The notes under the pieces: generated by a model
Seen by the model: only the letters and a program-made list of their open reading frames with translations
Database searches by the model: none
What the model was told of the DNA's origin: nothing
Made by a program: the position numbers and the translations under genes
Part shown: positions 35,269 to 46,990 of the stretch, in pieces
Position numbering within the stretch: position 1 is the stretch's first letter
Layout of the letters: each line of letters starts with the position of its first letter
Assembly (NCBI GenBank): GCA_907164885.2
Contig: OU015501.1
Coordinates: forward strand, 66,812,808-66,876,807
Reading direction: 5' to 3'
DNA length: 64,000 nt
Source of the DNA: Dolomedes plantarius
Lineage: Eukaryota; Arthropoda; Arachnida; Araneae; Dolomedidae

Positions 35269-35850
35269 GCAACAAAACTGATATTATTTCTTTATACCGT
35301 TTCAAGCAAACGATACAACAATGTAAGTAAAATTTATGGAATATGATGAGGAAACTGGAACATGAAAAAAAGATATCCCTAAAGTAACTATAATATTTCT
35401 TTAGATATTTTGAGTCAAGAATTCTCTGTCCACTAAACATCATGTTTACATTCTTGAATATAAGCGCAAATAGAATTTTCAATACAAAAATTTTAAAGGT
35501 GTACTCTTATTTAAGACATTTCAATTTTCTCCATTATTGCTAATATCCTGCTACCTTGTAACTACGCTTGTCTTCATCGTATCCTGTGCATCTTCATAGA
35601 GCTTTTACTTTCCACTTTCAAGACCGCAATAATCTTTGCTTTTTGTTTATTAGATCAATATTTTTTTCAAGGGGGAGGGGGGGGGGAAGAGGAAAGGAAA
35701 TTTTCATTTATACCTAATTGAGATAGGAGACATGAAAACTGCATCTGAATTGTGTTAGCATTTTTTTAATGATTACATTTTGGAACTAGTTTTACAGTTC
35801 TTAAGAAGTTTGTCGAAGACACATTTTAGACCGACAGTTTTATTTAAATA
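35269..35850. other. Unannotated DNA with G-run
   Basis: Nothing recognised except a purine/G-rich run near 35671-35697. Confidence 0.45.
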
Positions 35851-35852
35851 TA

Positions 35853-36784
35853 CAGTCGAACCCCGTTATAGAGAACCCGGTATATAGCGAACTCCCGGAT
35901 ATAACGAACGAAAGTTTTGGTCCCCCCATTTTCCTATTGTACTTAATGCTAATTTATCCTTTTATAGCGAACCTCCGAAATCTTAAGAATAGGCTATAAT
36001 GAACTTTTTTTTTCAGTCGAAAAATGAATATTTTTTTAATTTTTAAACTTTTTAAGAATGTTGAAGATACCACGAATGTTGAAGAAGCAAATAATGTTGA
36101 AGAAGAAGATGATGAAGATTTACCTATCACGATGTGAATAGAAAAGCACAAAATTTCATCATTCTCAGATTGTGGCGTGCAATTGTTTGAAACATATGAT
36201 GATGAAGTCATTGCATGTGAAAATCCGATTGATGAAGACATTGTGGAAGAAATTAAGATGAATCATTCTGAAATCGAAGATTCTGCTTCTGATGCTGATG
36301 AAGAGGAGCACATAAATGACGAAATCTCCACATCTCAGATGTTACAGCAGCGATGAGTGTAATTAATAAGTTTTGCCTACACAAACAGTGGAAGAAAGAG
36401 TGTTGGAGTCATTTGATGTATTGCACTAAGAAATTCATAAAATGCTTTTGAAATCGGCATCGCGTCAGCAGAAGATTACCGATTATTATTTCTGTATCAA
36501 AACAGTGAGCAACAATTAAAGATAAAATCAATTTATTTCCATTTGTCTTCATTTTTAGTTAAATTAATTAGTATTGTGTCAGTTTAATGTAACCGATTTT
36601 AGTCAATTTAATTCATTAATGATCACTTTTAATAGATTTTATCATTTTTCAATACATCATTATTGAATATACATTGCAACTAATGACTTATATATTTTGT
36701 GAACTCTAACATTTTTCTTAATTGTTCGGATATAGCGAACAAAATCTTTGGTCCCTTCAAGTTCGTTATAACGGGATTAGACTG
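35853..36784 (+). mobile_element. Second internally deleted pogo/Tigger-like transposon
   Basis: A 932-bp element with imperfect inverted repeats: CAGTCGAACCCCGTTATAG at left, CAGTCTAATCCCGTTATAAC at right when reversed. TA on both sides (35851-35852, 36785-36786). Internal copies of ATAGCGAAC lie near both ends. It carries the 3' end of a pogo-type transposase gene. It belongs to a different family from the element at 28421, since the ends differ. Confidence 0.88.
36058..36492 (+). pseudogene. pogo/Tigger transposase C-terminal fragment
   Basis: The frame shows an acidic region (EEEDDEDLPITM, a TGA, then FETYDDEVIACENPIDEDIV and SASDADEEEHINDE). After a frame shift near the cluster of Lys/Trp codons come VEERVLESFDVLH, a TAA, and KMLLKSASRQQKITDYY. 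The QQKITD-(F/Y) tail is diagnostic of the pogo/Tigger group. DNA-binding and catalytic parts are missing. At least two stops and one shift make it non-functional. Confidence 0.78.
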
Positions 36785-37729
36785 TATAAGCAAATCACTG
36801 ACAAAGACTGAAATTTTAGAATAAAGTACGGCATTTTTCTTTTCTTTATACGGAGATCTGAGATTCACTGTTTATATGACAAATTGTGAGGATTTACCTG
36901 AAACTCATTAAGGTGACAGTAAAGGTAGTTTTCAAGTAAAGCAATGCTCCGTTCATCAAAAATTTCTCTATTAATACTTTCCTTTAACCTTAATTGTCAA
37001 CAATTGTGTGCAAAAACACGAGTTTACTAGGTACCGGTCAACAATGTGCTAGTAAAACCGCTACATTTATCAAATTGATAAGAGTTTATTGTGGCGGTGA
37101 AAATATAAATAATAGTTGGTTGGTGTATTATATAATACATATATAATAATAATGATAATTATGATTTTGAATTCATTGATTAAGATTGGTCAAGATTGTG
37201 GTTAGTACATTGCATTCATTGTGATTCCTAAATGATGGAAACAACTCTGGTTTAATATGACAAATTAATTTATTGAATATTAAACACATAAATAATACGA
37301 TGCAATACTACTAAATATTTCATACTTCATCTACACATATTACTCACAACTTCATTACTACTAAGTTAATTCTCTACGATTCATATATTTAATTCATTCA
37401 CTTATTATGATAACATATTATAAGCATAATCACTCATATAATCTTGTTCCATTACTACTAATATTTACTCATATACAAGCATAGCATCATGTTAATTAAA
37501 TTGTTTTTTCACGAATTATCAGTCATCTCCTTAACATTCTATACTCAAATCACATCCTCATCGCGCTCTATATTAGTTATTAAGGCTAAACACTGAGAAG
37601 CAATGACGGTAATATGAAAGGGAAACACAAAAGACAGTACCTCAACCTATGATTGTTGGATCACTTGGATGGGAATCTGGCACTCGTAAGGACGAACTTC
37701 GTTGTATTATCATCGCACTGGAACTGGGG

Positions 37730-37935
37730 CACTCTCTTCGTCTGGTACAAGGCTCCTTCAATCATTGCAGACACTCTACACAGTAAACTGGGGCACTCTC
37801 TTCGTCTGGTACAAGGATCCTTCAATCATTGCAGACACTCTACACAGTAAACTGGGGCACTCTCATCGTAGGTTATATGGCTCCTTCACTCATTGCAGAC
37901 TCTCGGCACAGGACACTGGGGCGCTCTCTTCCTAG
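37730..37935. repeat. Minisatellite inside solo LTR copy 2
   Basis: Just over three units of about 62 bp (ACTGGGGCACTCTCTTCGTC ... GGCTCCTTCAATCATTGCAG). Later units diverge (CATCGTAGGTTATATGG). The GGCTCCTT(C/T)A core is shared with the minisatellite in copy 3. Confidence 0.9.
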
Positions 37936-38163
37936 GTAATAGTGCTCCTTTGCATGGGCCACGACCTATATTAATATCATCGGGCGTTCTTCGTACATAT
38001 TCATCGGATTGATACTACTACTTTTTCAAACTTCTAACTAACTCTCCTTTTTATGTGCCTCCCTATCTTATTTCATATTATTTTCTCTTATTAATGCTGA
38101 CTCCGCCTCTTACAATTTCCATTGGTCATATTATAGCCATGCCATCGCCATTCGTCAGTCCCC

Positions 38164-38211
38164 GAAAAGGGGATTGAGAAGAGGCGGCCGCCTCTTCTCA
38201 ATCCCCTTTTC
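38164..38211. repeat. 48-bp perfect palindrome
   Basis: Two perfect 22-bp arms (from GAAAAGGGGATTGAG inward to AGAGGC) meet at a central GGCC, with GCGGCCGC across the centre. It lies inside solo LTR copy 2. The corresponding place in copy 3 (about 56655) has only a single-arm-like GCATCCCCTTTTCACC. It could form a cruciform or, if transcribed, a hairpin. Confidence 0.95.
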
Positions 38212-38567
38212 ACCAATGCGCATCGAGGGCGGGATTTATAAAATTATCCCACTAATTTAACTTTTTCCCATGCTTCGGCATCAAGCAGGGTGGCCTGTTT
38301 TATAGCCATCATAAATTTAGTCTTCCCCTTCTTCTTTTCTTCTATTCGTTGCAACTCACTCTCTTGAACTTTTATCTTATACTTCTTGCTACTAGCACAA
38401 TCTTTATATTTAGTTTCGCTTTATTGTTGGCTTTCTCCCCTTCTCTTTTATTGCCCGTCATTTGCCATGTTTCTTTCTTACATTTAGCAATTATTTACTT
38501 CGTCCCGTAATTTTCAATTCTCCTGCCCCTGGCCGTGACACTATTGTCATGTCCCTATGACATTTAT

Positions 38568-39437
38568 AACACCTGTTAGGGCTATTATTATTTTGTAACT
38601 CCATTTATGCGACCGATGCTTTTAGCCTCGCCAAAAAATGAAGAGTCCAAAGTCTTTGGTTGTTTACGGTTATTAATGGACTCGATTATAATGCTGTGCA
38701 GGGCGTGGAGGGGAATGGGGACTATCGAATGATGACACAATTTGTATAAATAAAAATCATTTAATGATCTATACAATGAACATATGTACAGATGAATAAC
38801 AAAACTAAGTATAAAACATAATAGCGAACCAACTGCTTATAAAGAAATAATTTACATGGCTCACGAAAAGATACTCTCTCCGCACCTTTGACCGAGAGTG
38901 GGATATTAACAGATGCCACAGACTGACTAACACATTAACAAACTGTTCTTCTTATATACAATTATAACATTTGCACAAACGACACGGACTACAGTTACAT
39001 ACGACCAGACAACGTCAGCTAAAAAAAAGCAGTTTCATTTGGCAAATACCTAAGAGAAAAAACTATGACGTCATATTTGCAACAGCCGAAGTGACAAAAT
39101 GAAAGTAAAATAGGCGAATATCGCCACGTTAAGTAAACACCGCGCAATTTTCCTATCAGAGACGGATCATAAACTGCGAGGTCTTATAGGAATTCTTCCC
39201 TAGTGGCCGTGTTTGGGATGAAATAATTATTTTCAAATCATATAAACAAACGCATTTTAACTACTTCCTTTTACAGCTCATACATCTTCTTTTTAAGTAT
39301 GCTCTAGCTAAAATTTATTAAGTCTATTTGTACTAGATCTATTTTGTAGAAATAGCTTATAAAGTTCCAAGCAATTCTCTTTCAGCGGCTAAAAGGCTTC
39401 TCCAGCGCATAGGGAGTTTGACACATTTTACTATCAA
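38568..39437. other. Unannotated DNA
   Basis: Moderately AT-rich, with short G+C-richer patches (38695-38730, 38875-38900). It may hold another old LTR, but no ends with a matching target duplication were established. Confidence 0.4.
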
Positions 39438-39663
39438 ATATTTTTTTGAAAAAACCACAAGAAAAACACAATTGCCGAACTTGAAATCGCCGAAATCTCC
39501 AAGCCTTAAATAGCGCTTTGAAGTGGCACCACATGCGCGCGTGATGTGCGTCTGCGATGAAATTCTAATCATTTGCATATCTCACCTCCGCTAATACATG
39601 TTGTAAATTTCATGTTATTTGCATGTTTCCTTCAGGGTATTGCATTTACAGTGGCCAGCAGTG
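39438..39663 (-). mobile_element. Truncated Tc1 element end (same family as 57583)
   Basis: Reading minus from 39663, the sequence starts CACTGCTGGCCACTGTAAAT after a TA (39664-39665) and follows the first ~220 bp of the element at 57583 closely, through GCAAATGATTAGAATTTC and CACATCACGCGCG to TTTTTTCAAAAAAA. Similarity then stops just before the transposase ATG. So only the inverted repeat and untranslated leader remain. Confidence 0.88.
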
Positions 39664-39867
39664 TATTTTTAAATGTTTTATATCATATAAATGAGCTGTG
39701 ATACATAAAACGTACTAAACGGATGAATGTATTGGTGAATTAAACAGTTAATTACTACTCTGTTGTTATTTTTGTTTTAAGCTACAGAATTTTCTTCATA
39801 TCAAGTGTAAAATCCTTTAAAACCAAGGGAATTTCTAAACTTTTACTCGGTAATCAATCTACATATA

Positions 39868-42140
39868 TTATTTCTAGAGGGTGATTTTTTCTGACGACAT
39901 CTTTTACTCCCTCAATACTTAACCAAAATCGATAAATGAGGTACCATTTTAAAGATTAAGATCTCCACTTCTGACGAATTGTTAATTTATAATTACATAT
40001 TTTGCTGTTTGTTTAAAAATCGAAGTATAAACATTATAAACTTTTTCTTCCGCTAGATGCCGTGCGTACTAGCTTTTTCTCCCCCCACCCCCAATTTTCT
40101 CTTATGGAACTTTTAAATGTTAAAATCGTCTGCTTTTATTACCCTTCTGTGAATAAATTGATGAGTACGTTATTCTTTTTGCATGGAAAAACAATTTGTT
40201 TGAACTAAAGCATACTTTCTTTCCCCCCTGAAGAACATTTTATAAGTGATATTTTCCTTTGGTATGCCTTTTTAGAGTTTAATTTTATTTATTCAATTCA
40301 ATGTTCACAATTGAATTGCATATGACAAAATTCTACTAAGCTATCAAGGCCTTCATACTTTACTAAAATCGATAAATGAGGTACCATTTTAAAGATAAGT
40401 TCTCCTCTTCGCATGAATCGTTAATTTAGAATGACACATTCTATTGTTTGTTTAAAAATTGAAGTTAAAAATGGACTTTTTGCCCTAGAGTTCTTTCTCA
40501 GGATGCGTCTATACAGAACCGTCAAATAGTGTGCACAAAGAGGCTTTGTAATGTACATTTTCCACGAGTTTGTGACATACGTAACTTTTAATATTGTCTA
40601 CAAAGGTATTTTGACTTGTCTATATCTCATGTTCCAGTTTTTTGTGTTATGCTTCATCTCCAATTTGGTGTCCGAAGATGCTTTATATTATCCTTACGCA
40701 CCATTGTTATTTAACAAATAAACAATGACTGCAAATGAACCGGTTCTTCTTTCATCCAACTAGAAACCACCAACCTCGCTATAAAATTTATCGTATTTTA
40801 TTCGCATGAGAAAGTTTCGCATTGGCCACCTATTATGTATTATTTCTAGAAGGTGATTTTTTCTGACAATAATACTTAATCAAAATCTATAAATGAGGTA
40901 CCATTTTAAAGATTAAGATCTCTTTTGACGAATTGTTAATTTAGAAGTACACATTGTATTGTTCGTTTAAAAATTGAAGTATAAACATTATAAACATTTT
41001 CTTTCCTCTAAATGGCGCTGGCTTTTTTCCTATTATCGTGCATACATTGAACTTTTAAATTTTAAAATAGTCTGCTTTTATTATCATTCTGTGAATTAAT
41101 AAGTTTATTTCTTAGCAACATCCGCTAAGTGTACATTATTCTTTTTGCAGTGAAAAAAAGTTTGTTTAGACTAAATCTGTTTTCTTTCCCCCTGAAGAAG
41201 ATTTTATGGGTGATATTTTTCTTTGGTATGCCTTTTTAAGAGTTTAATTTTATTTATTAAACTCTATGTACACAACTGAATTGCATGTGACAAAATTCTA
41301 CCAACCTCTTAAGAAAAAGCTTCTAAATTGTCTTATAATTGATGGATAGTCAAAATAAGTCTTAACATGTAGATGTACAAGTCGAAGAAAAAAAATGAGA
41401 TGGGAACAACGGTTGGTGTGTGCCGGAATTGCAAATTTCTTTTGTAAACTCCATAGGAAAATGTGCGCGAGACATGTAAAGATTTGGTTTATTACTGGAT
41501 GGCAAGCCCGCGCTAGGTTATTTATTTACTTTTACTTTTATCTCTGGAATACTAACCTTTAAATTTAAAAATATATACCATTATCATCATCATATATTAT
41601 TATTTCTAGAATGGGATTTTTGGTGACGATCCCTTTTTATCCCTTCATACTTAACCAAATTGATAAATGAGGTATCATTATAAAGATAAAGTTCTCCACT
41701 TCTGACAAATTGTTGATTTAGAATGACACATTGTATTGTTCATTTAAAAGTCGAAGTTAAAAATTGACTTTTGGTCCTGGAGTTCTTTCCCTGGATGCGT
41801 CGACACGGCAAGGTCAAATAATGCGTACGAAGAGGTTTTGTAAAGAAAATATCACATTTTCCATGAATTTATGTCAATCTTAACTTTAAATATTGTTTAC
41901 AAATATTTTGACATGTACATATCTCATGTTCCCTTGTTTTATGTTATTCCTCACCTTCAATATTGAGGCCAAAGACGTTTTGTTATCGGTTTTGAATTAT
42001 TCTTACGCACCACTGTTATTTGACAAATAAACAACGACTAGAAATGAATCGGTTCTTTTTTCATCCTACTAAAAAATCAACAACCTCGCTATAAAATTAA
42101 TCATATTTTATTCGCATGCGAAATTTTTGCACGGGCCACC
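39868..42140. repeat. Large imperfect tandem duplication
   Basis: Two units (39868-40832 and 40833-42140) share landmarks in order: ATTATTTCTAGA(G/A)GGTGATTT, GATAAATGAGGTA(C/T)CATT (twice per unit), AGTTTAATTTTATTTATT, GTTCTTTC with GGATGCGTC, ATTTGACAAATAAACAA-like, and TATTTTATTCGCATG followed by GGCCACCTA. Unit 2 is longer, with an insert around 41315-41595. Divergence is substantial. No open frame or family motif, so it is a duplicated non-coding block. Confidence 0.8.
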
Positions 42141-43727
42141 TAGTTATTTTTAAAAGAAAAAGCCATTTTGTAGTGGGAGGTGATAAGTGCTGCCATCTAG
42201 CGACATGCAAAAGAATTATTTTCTGTGGTATACTCATACGATGTTTGTTGTTGGCTTTTATATTTCATAATGAGTTATTCGTTGATGCAAAAAAATAAAT
42301 AAAATATGAAAAGTTATAAAGTAGCTATTAGTTATAGACTAATAGAGAGGAGTTACACCTCTTTCTAATCCAAATGATATTTTAAGCTCATGTTTGAACG
42401 TTTTATAACAGGAATGTGGGAGATATATTTATCTTTCAGTATAATTATCCTGCCTCCTGATTATTACCAAGCCTGCCGTTGTCTTCTTTTTCAAACGCCT
42501 TTGCGTGATATATTTTATAATAAATTTTTAAGGCATTGTGAGTAGCACTCTAATTTTCACCTCTGTTAAAATTTAAAACTAATTTATTCTTGCACATATG
42601 ATTTACGAAATCACCAGTATCATGAGATAACAACAACAACAAAAGGTTTGTAAATACTTGCACCCTGAAGAGATCTCCTGGTTTATAAAAATCATACTAA
42701 AAACTTAAAAATAATCTATCAGAACGTAATTTTTAGTTCCAGGAAATTTAATAACTATATTCTACATGACGTTATGGCTTAAAAAAATACCGTGATAAAG
42801 ATATGTTCTATAAGAACCAAAACCTATTTATTATTTAAATCATTATCAGTTATGATAAATATGGGCTGAATAAAAAATCTAAAAATGCAGAGAGTATGAT
42901 TAAATGGATTCACGTTTTTACTCCGTTTCACTCTCCAGTAAACGAAAGAATCATCTTGATTTTACGAACTAATTTACTGGATCCGACCGACACCCAGCGG
43001 GTCAAATGCCAATTTCATATCTGATTTACGAACTAAAAATTTATATCATTTTTTTATGAATTTAATTTCACAACTTTTCTTTCCGCTGCCATGGGGACGA
43101 GAAATGGGGATTCATTTATATTAAAATCTAAAAAGTGAGTAACTCGTAAGTAAGTTATCAGGTTTTGATTAGGATGGAGAGGCGGGCCAAGGGATTTCGC
43201 TCCTCGCTTGTTTCCCTCGTGATCGCTTTATTGTAGACGGTATTCACGAATCACTGTTTAACCTCTCAAAATACAAGTGAATGTTTGTGAACCTCACTGA
43301 AATTACTAATAATCTGACTTCGGATTATAACAAGCAATCAACATTTAATGGACGGAACACATTATTCACAGATTAACACTACATGGTTAGGCAGATTAAA
43401 GGAGATACGCCCCCCAACCCGTAGCTCTGAAACCTACTATAAATAGAACATGAAAAACCAACTGTTACCAAAGCTAAAGTATAAATTACACTGCTGCCAA
43501 TTTTACAAAATACTGCAGTAAAATAAAAAATAGGGAAATTCAGTTACATGGAGTTAAACACTCAAAATAAACATATAATGCACGTCAGTATCAGGGAAGA
43601 TGCGAGAAATCACGAAACAGACAAGCTCCTTTGCTTGACGTTCGGTCTTTCGATATATAAATTAGACACATCGTCTTCCAAACAAAGTCGCATTAAAAAA
43701 AGAGGTTTTTTTATCTATAGTCTATAG
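42141..43727. other. AT-rich DNA, nothing recognised
   Basis: No element or gene supported. GC-richer words near 43160-43240 have no recognisable structure. Confidence 0.45.
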
Positions 43728-43893
43728 GGCCCGGGGTAGCCTAGTGGTAACGCGTTGGACTTCGGACTGGGGATGCTCAGTTCGGATCTCGACGAACACC
43801 ATTTAGGCTTCTGTATACTAATTCTATTGGATTTACTCACCTCAGTGAGAAAATGTATCCAAGGTTTGCCGGCTTGTATTGATAGATTTTTTT
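43728..43893 (+). repeat. tRNA-derived SINE, family B
   Basis: The head GGCCCGGGGTAGCCTAGTGG continues TAACGCGTTGGACTTCGGAC and reaches AGTTCGGATCTCG about 50 bp from the start, matching A-box and B-box positions of a tRNA gene. The body includes ATTTACTCACCTCAGTGAG. The 3' CCA-adjacent stem does not close, so it is a SINE and not a tRNA gene. Only one copy is seen in the window. Confidence 0.7.
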
Positions 43894-44220
43894 AATGTAC
43901 TCCGTAATAGAGAAAGAAATTTTACCCCTTGGGGCATTTTCGTTTTTAAGAAATGCAAATAATATTCTTAAATTTAAATTATCCGGGTAAAAAATCTGCT
44001 ATAGTGTGTTTTAAATGCTCATAAATTCCTTTGGTGGACGAAACTTAAAAAATGAATCCTGTGACAAGGTGCAGAAAAGTTCAGGCTATCTAAAAATACC
44101 ATTTTTATTCAATTAATAGCATTTATTTAGCTGTAAATAGTAGACACATTTTCTCCATAGGTTAACAATGAGGTGATCGAATCCAATAGGGTTAGCACAC
44201 AGCAGCCTTAAACCTTCGTG

Positions 44221-44446
44221 TCCAGGCCGTATATGGGCACGGTAAATCCGTAGACTGGAAAGTTCTTCTTTGAGGTCAGTCGGTGAGAGAAGGTATGAGC
44301 CTCCCAGATGTCACCCCTAGGGTGTTCGGTGAAAATTGAGGTGGCACCAGAGGGTTGTGTTTGTTCCCCTATATGGTGTCTTCATTGAAAGCAACCAACG
44401 ATTCTCCTGTACGAAGTGCGAATGTCTTCATTGACAAACAACATCT
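44221..44446 (+). repeat. Dispersed repeat family C, copy 2
   Basis: Matches 34500 and 53443: TTCTTTGAGGTCAGTCGGTG, GAGCCTCCCAGATGTCACCC, TTGAGGTGGCACCAGAGGG, CCCCTATATGGTGTC, ATTGAAAGCAACCAAC and CGAATGTCTTCATTGACAAA. Confidence 0.75.
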
Positions 44447-44554
44447 ATAGACGATAAGAAAAGGATTTTGAAGTTAATTTGAGCTTAAGACACACACACA
44501 CACACATATCTTCAAAATATCCACATCAAAAAATAAAAGGGTGGTAACTGTTTA

Positions 44555-44900
44555 CCAGAAATTTTGGTTGGCTCCTCCGTCCCACTCCTGATATTCTGGG
44601 AAATCTCCTGGTGGTGCCTTCACAATTAAAGGGGACAGGGCTGACCAGGTCACCATCGGTAGACTCGCGAGTGGACATATCGGGAGCCTTACTTTTATCA
44701 ATGGACAGAAAACTTTTCGAAGTTACACTAAATGTGCTTCAGCACCTGCATCACCTGCCCACCTATTGAATTGCTGCTGTAGGAGGACCTGTTTACTGCG
44801 CCTCTTCTCGTGTATGACTTTTTGAGAGACCACGACGTCTTGGACTTGGTCTAGCCTTCGGCCAGACTTTGAGGAATAAGCCACAACAACAACAACTAGT
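44555..44900 (+). repeat. Retroposon-like repeat ending in (CAA)n
   Basis: A G+C-richer segment (GGTTGGCTCCTCCGTCCCAC, CTGGTGGTGCCTTCACAATT, GGTCACCATCGGTAGACTCG) ending GGAATAAGCCACAACAACAA. A simple (CAA)n tail after a distinct body is typical of LINE or SINE 3' ends. No reverse-transcriptase frame is present. Family not recognised with certainty. Confidence 0.5.
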
Positions 44901-45430
44901 TTCAAACTAATTCATTCTTCTTCGGACCAAGGAATATGAAGTGTGACTGCTTCTATGGACAATTAATAAATCCGTGGGTCATCAAACTCTTTAATATAAA
45001 TTGGGGAGACAATAGAAAATACCAGAAGAACATCGTGGGAAGTGGCGGATGAAGCGGACACCTGAAAGGGGAGACGCTTGTGGGAGGAAACGAGGAGAAT
45101 TTTTATGATCACAAGTCCGTTAACGAAGCTAAGAAATTTGTGAAAATGGCGGGAAAACTGAACCGAGAAGGCGGAATAATGACATGCAGTTCAGAAATAA
45201 AGGTATAAGAAATTATTAGAAAAAACGGAGTAGAGACTTGAAAACAATTAGACACATTTACGTACAAATACATTTTCTAGGGATAGATGAACATAACGTA
45301 GTCATATCAGAGACTAAAACGGAGTGGTTATTATAAACAGCAAACTTTTCTGGAAAATTTAATTCAGATGCGGTATTGTCCTTACCAAGAGAGAACATAG
45401 AAAAGGAGTTTGTAAAGCCGATGAATTCTC

Positions 45431-45566
45431 TGTCTACGATCTTCAAAGCACTAGAATAGGCTACTACTGTTCACGAAAGAGGTGGTGTAGTTGAACTGTG
45501 TCTACGAACTTCAAGGCACTAGAGTAGACTACTACTTTTCACGAAAGAGGTGGTGTAGTTGAACTT
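45431..45566. repeat. Tandem duplication, two 68-bp units
   Basis: The TGTCTACGA(T/A)CTTCAA(A/G)GC and CACGAAAGAGGTGGTGTAGT landmarks occur twice, 68 bp apart, with few differences. Confidence 0.9.
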
Positions 45567-45934
45567 TTCCAAGAGCATTTCATTGCAGCGAATATAAATT
45601 GAAATGGATAGGTTACTAGCTGCTTGGATCGGAAAAGACGAGGCATGATTATTTAATCCTCTACATACAAAAACAAATATATTTTTAACTTCAATTAAAT
45701 AAAGGTCATGACGAATTGCATTACTATAAACTTTCATATCCATTTATAAACTTCCGATTTTACGAACATTTTTGCTGTCCATACGTCTTCGTATAATCAA
45801 TAGTCTACTGTCTAACACACCTAAACTCTGACAACAATGTTCTCGTAACTTTCTCGTGGTCATGCATCGTTTAGAACTGGTTTTTAAACCCAGAATTCCT
45901 ATTCTTACACACTTTATTCATAAATAACAGTTGC

Positions 45935-46126
<192 letters not shown>

Positions 46127-46990
46127 TGTAACAAGAAAACGCATCTTCCTAAATTACTCTACTTTAAAGTATACTCTCTTGTTAATAAAGCACGACCCCC
46201 TTTTCCAAAATTGCAACCTAAAAGTAAACTAAGATAATTTATATTAGCCCTGCAGATCATTAAGCAGGCATGTGAAATATCTGAACTCAATAACATCCCC
46301 AGATATGAGTGTTAGAAGTTTATGAGATTCCGAATGTCAGTGTAATGTCAAAATTCTTGAAGAGCCCTCGAACCACTCTGGATTTATGGGTTCTATAACG
46401 TCAAAATCACACTTTACAAGAACTTTATAGCCACTTATCCCGCTCCCAGGTCAATAGATCGCAGCTCTAAGAAGCGCGGGATCTATCAGTCCCCGGGATA
46501 ACGGAAGTGGACACGTGAACTCCACTAACCTAAAGACGCCCAATTAAAATATTAAGTAGTTTAGGCCCTCTGGCGTAAATATCGCAAAACACCCATTTAA
46601 TATTGCATGAACAGAAGACTTTTCTCTCTCTTCGTTTCTAACTCTCGTTGCTGTCGGATGTGCTGTCCACAGACGAGAGAAATCTGGTGGGCACGACGGC
46701 TTTTCTCTTAACTCTGGCATGTAAACACTGCTGTTAACACGTCCCGTCCTGGCATGGACTCCGGACAAGTCCAGTGGCCACTGCAGCTAATGCTTTCTGA
46801 TAAATAAAGCACGTCTTGGAATTTGTGTAGTTCATCAATGGCTCCATGTGTGTTACTCTCCTAAATATCATCAGTGTTTTCCTGGATGAACACTTCGCCC
46901 GACTGTATCACTCCTCGTACCGACTGCATCTCTAATAAGTTCTACGAGTCAATCCACTTGTGCTAAATTTTCCAAATGTGATTATTATCA
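46127..46990 (+). repeat. 5' LTR (~864 bp)
   Basis: Starts TGTAACAAGAAAACGC and ends GATTATTATCA. It aligns end to end with the 3' LTR; differences are a few substitutions and about 14 bp (AGCCACTTATCCCG region near 46430) missing from the 3' copy. High similarity implies recent insertion. The 74-codon frame at 46544-46768 (minus) is identical in both LTRs only because the LTRs are copies of each other. Confidence 0.92.

Larger units (their letters stand above)
37090..38562 (+). mobile_element. Solo LTR, copy 2 of three
   Basis: About 1473 bp, starting TGTGGCGGTGAAAA and ending GTCCCTATGACA, with the 5-bp target duplication TTTAT (37085-37089, 38563-38567). It aligns along most of its length with the LTR at 55687: shared CATTGTGATTCC(T/C)AAATGA, GAAACAACTCTGGTTT, GAGAAGCAATGACGGT, CTGCCCCTGGCCGTGACA. 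It contains a 62-bp minisatellite and a 48-bp palindrome absent from the other copy. No gag, pol or second LTR is adjacent. TG...CA ends and 5-bp duplication identify an LTR; the superfamily is not determined. Confidence 0.85.

Noticed and set aside
37730..37935. Regular ~62-bp repeats that could suggest a CRISPR-like array
   Set aside because: Units are contiguous with no unique spacers, lie in an LTR, and the genome is eukaryotic.
38575..39140. Possible additional LTR starting TGTTAGGG
   Set aside because: A 5-mer match (ACACC) exists at both ends but the right end would be GTAA and not CA; no second copy supports it.
43728..43800. Possible tRNA gene
   Set aside because: A- and B-box-like sequences are present but the acceptor and anticodon stems do not close, and it continues into a SINE body. 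The same applies to 3755, 7057, 28180 and 30545.
46544..46768. 74-codon frame repeated identically at 49517-49741
   Set aside because: Identity is explained by the two LTRs being copies of one another; no evidence of selection on protein.
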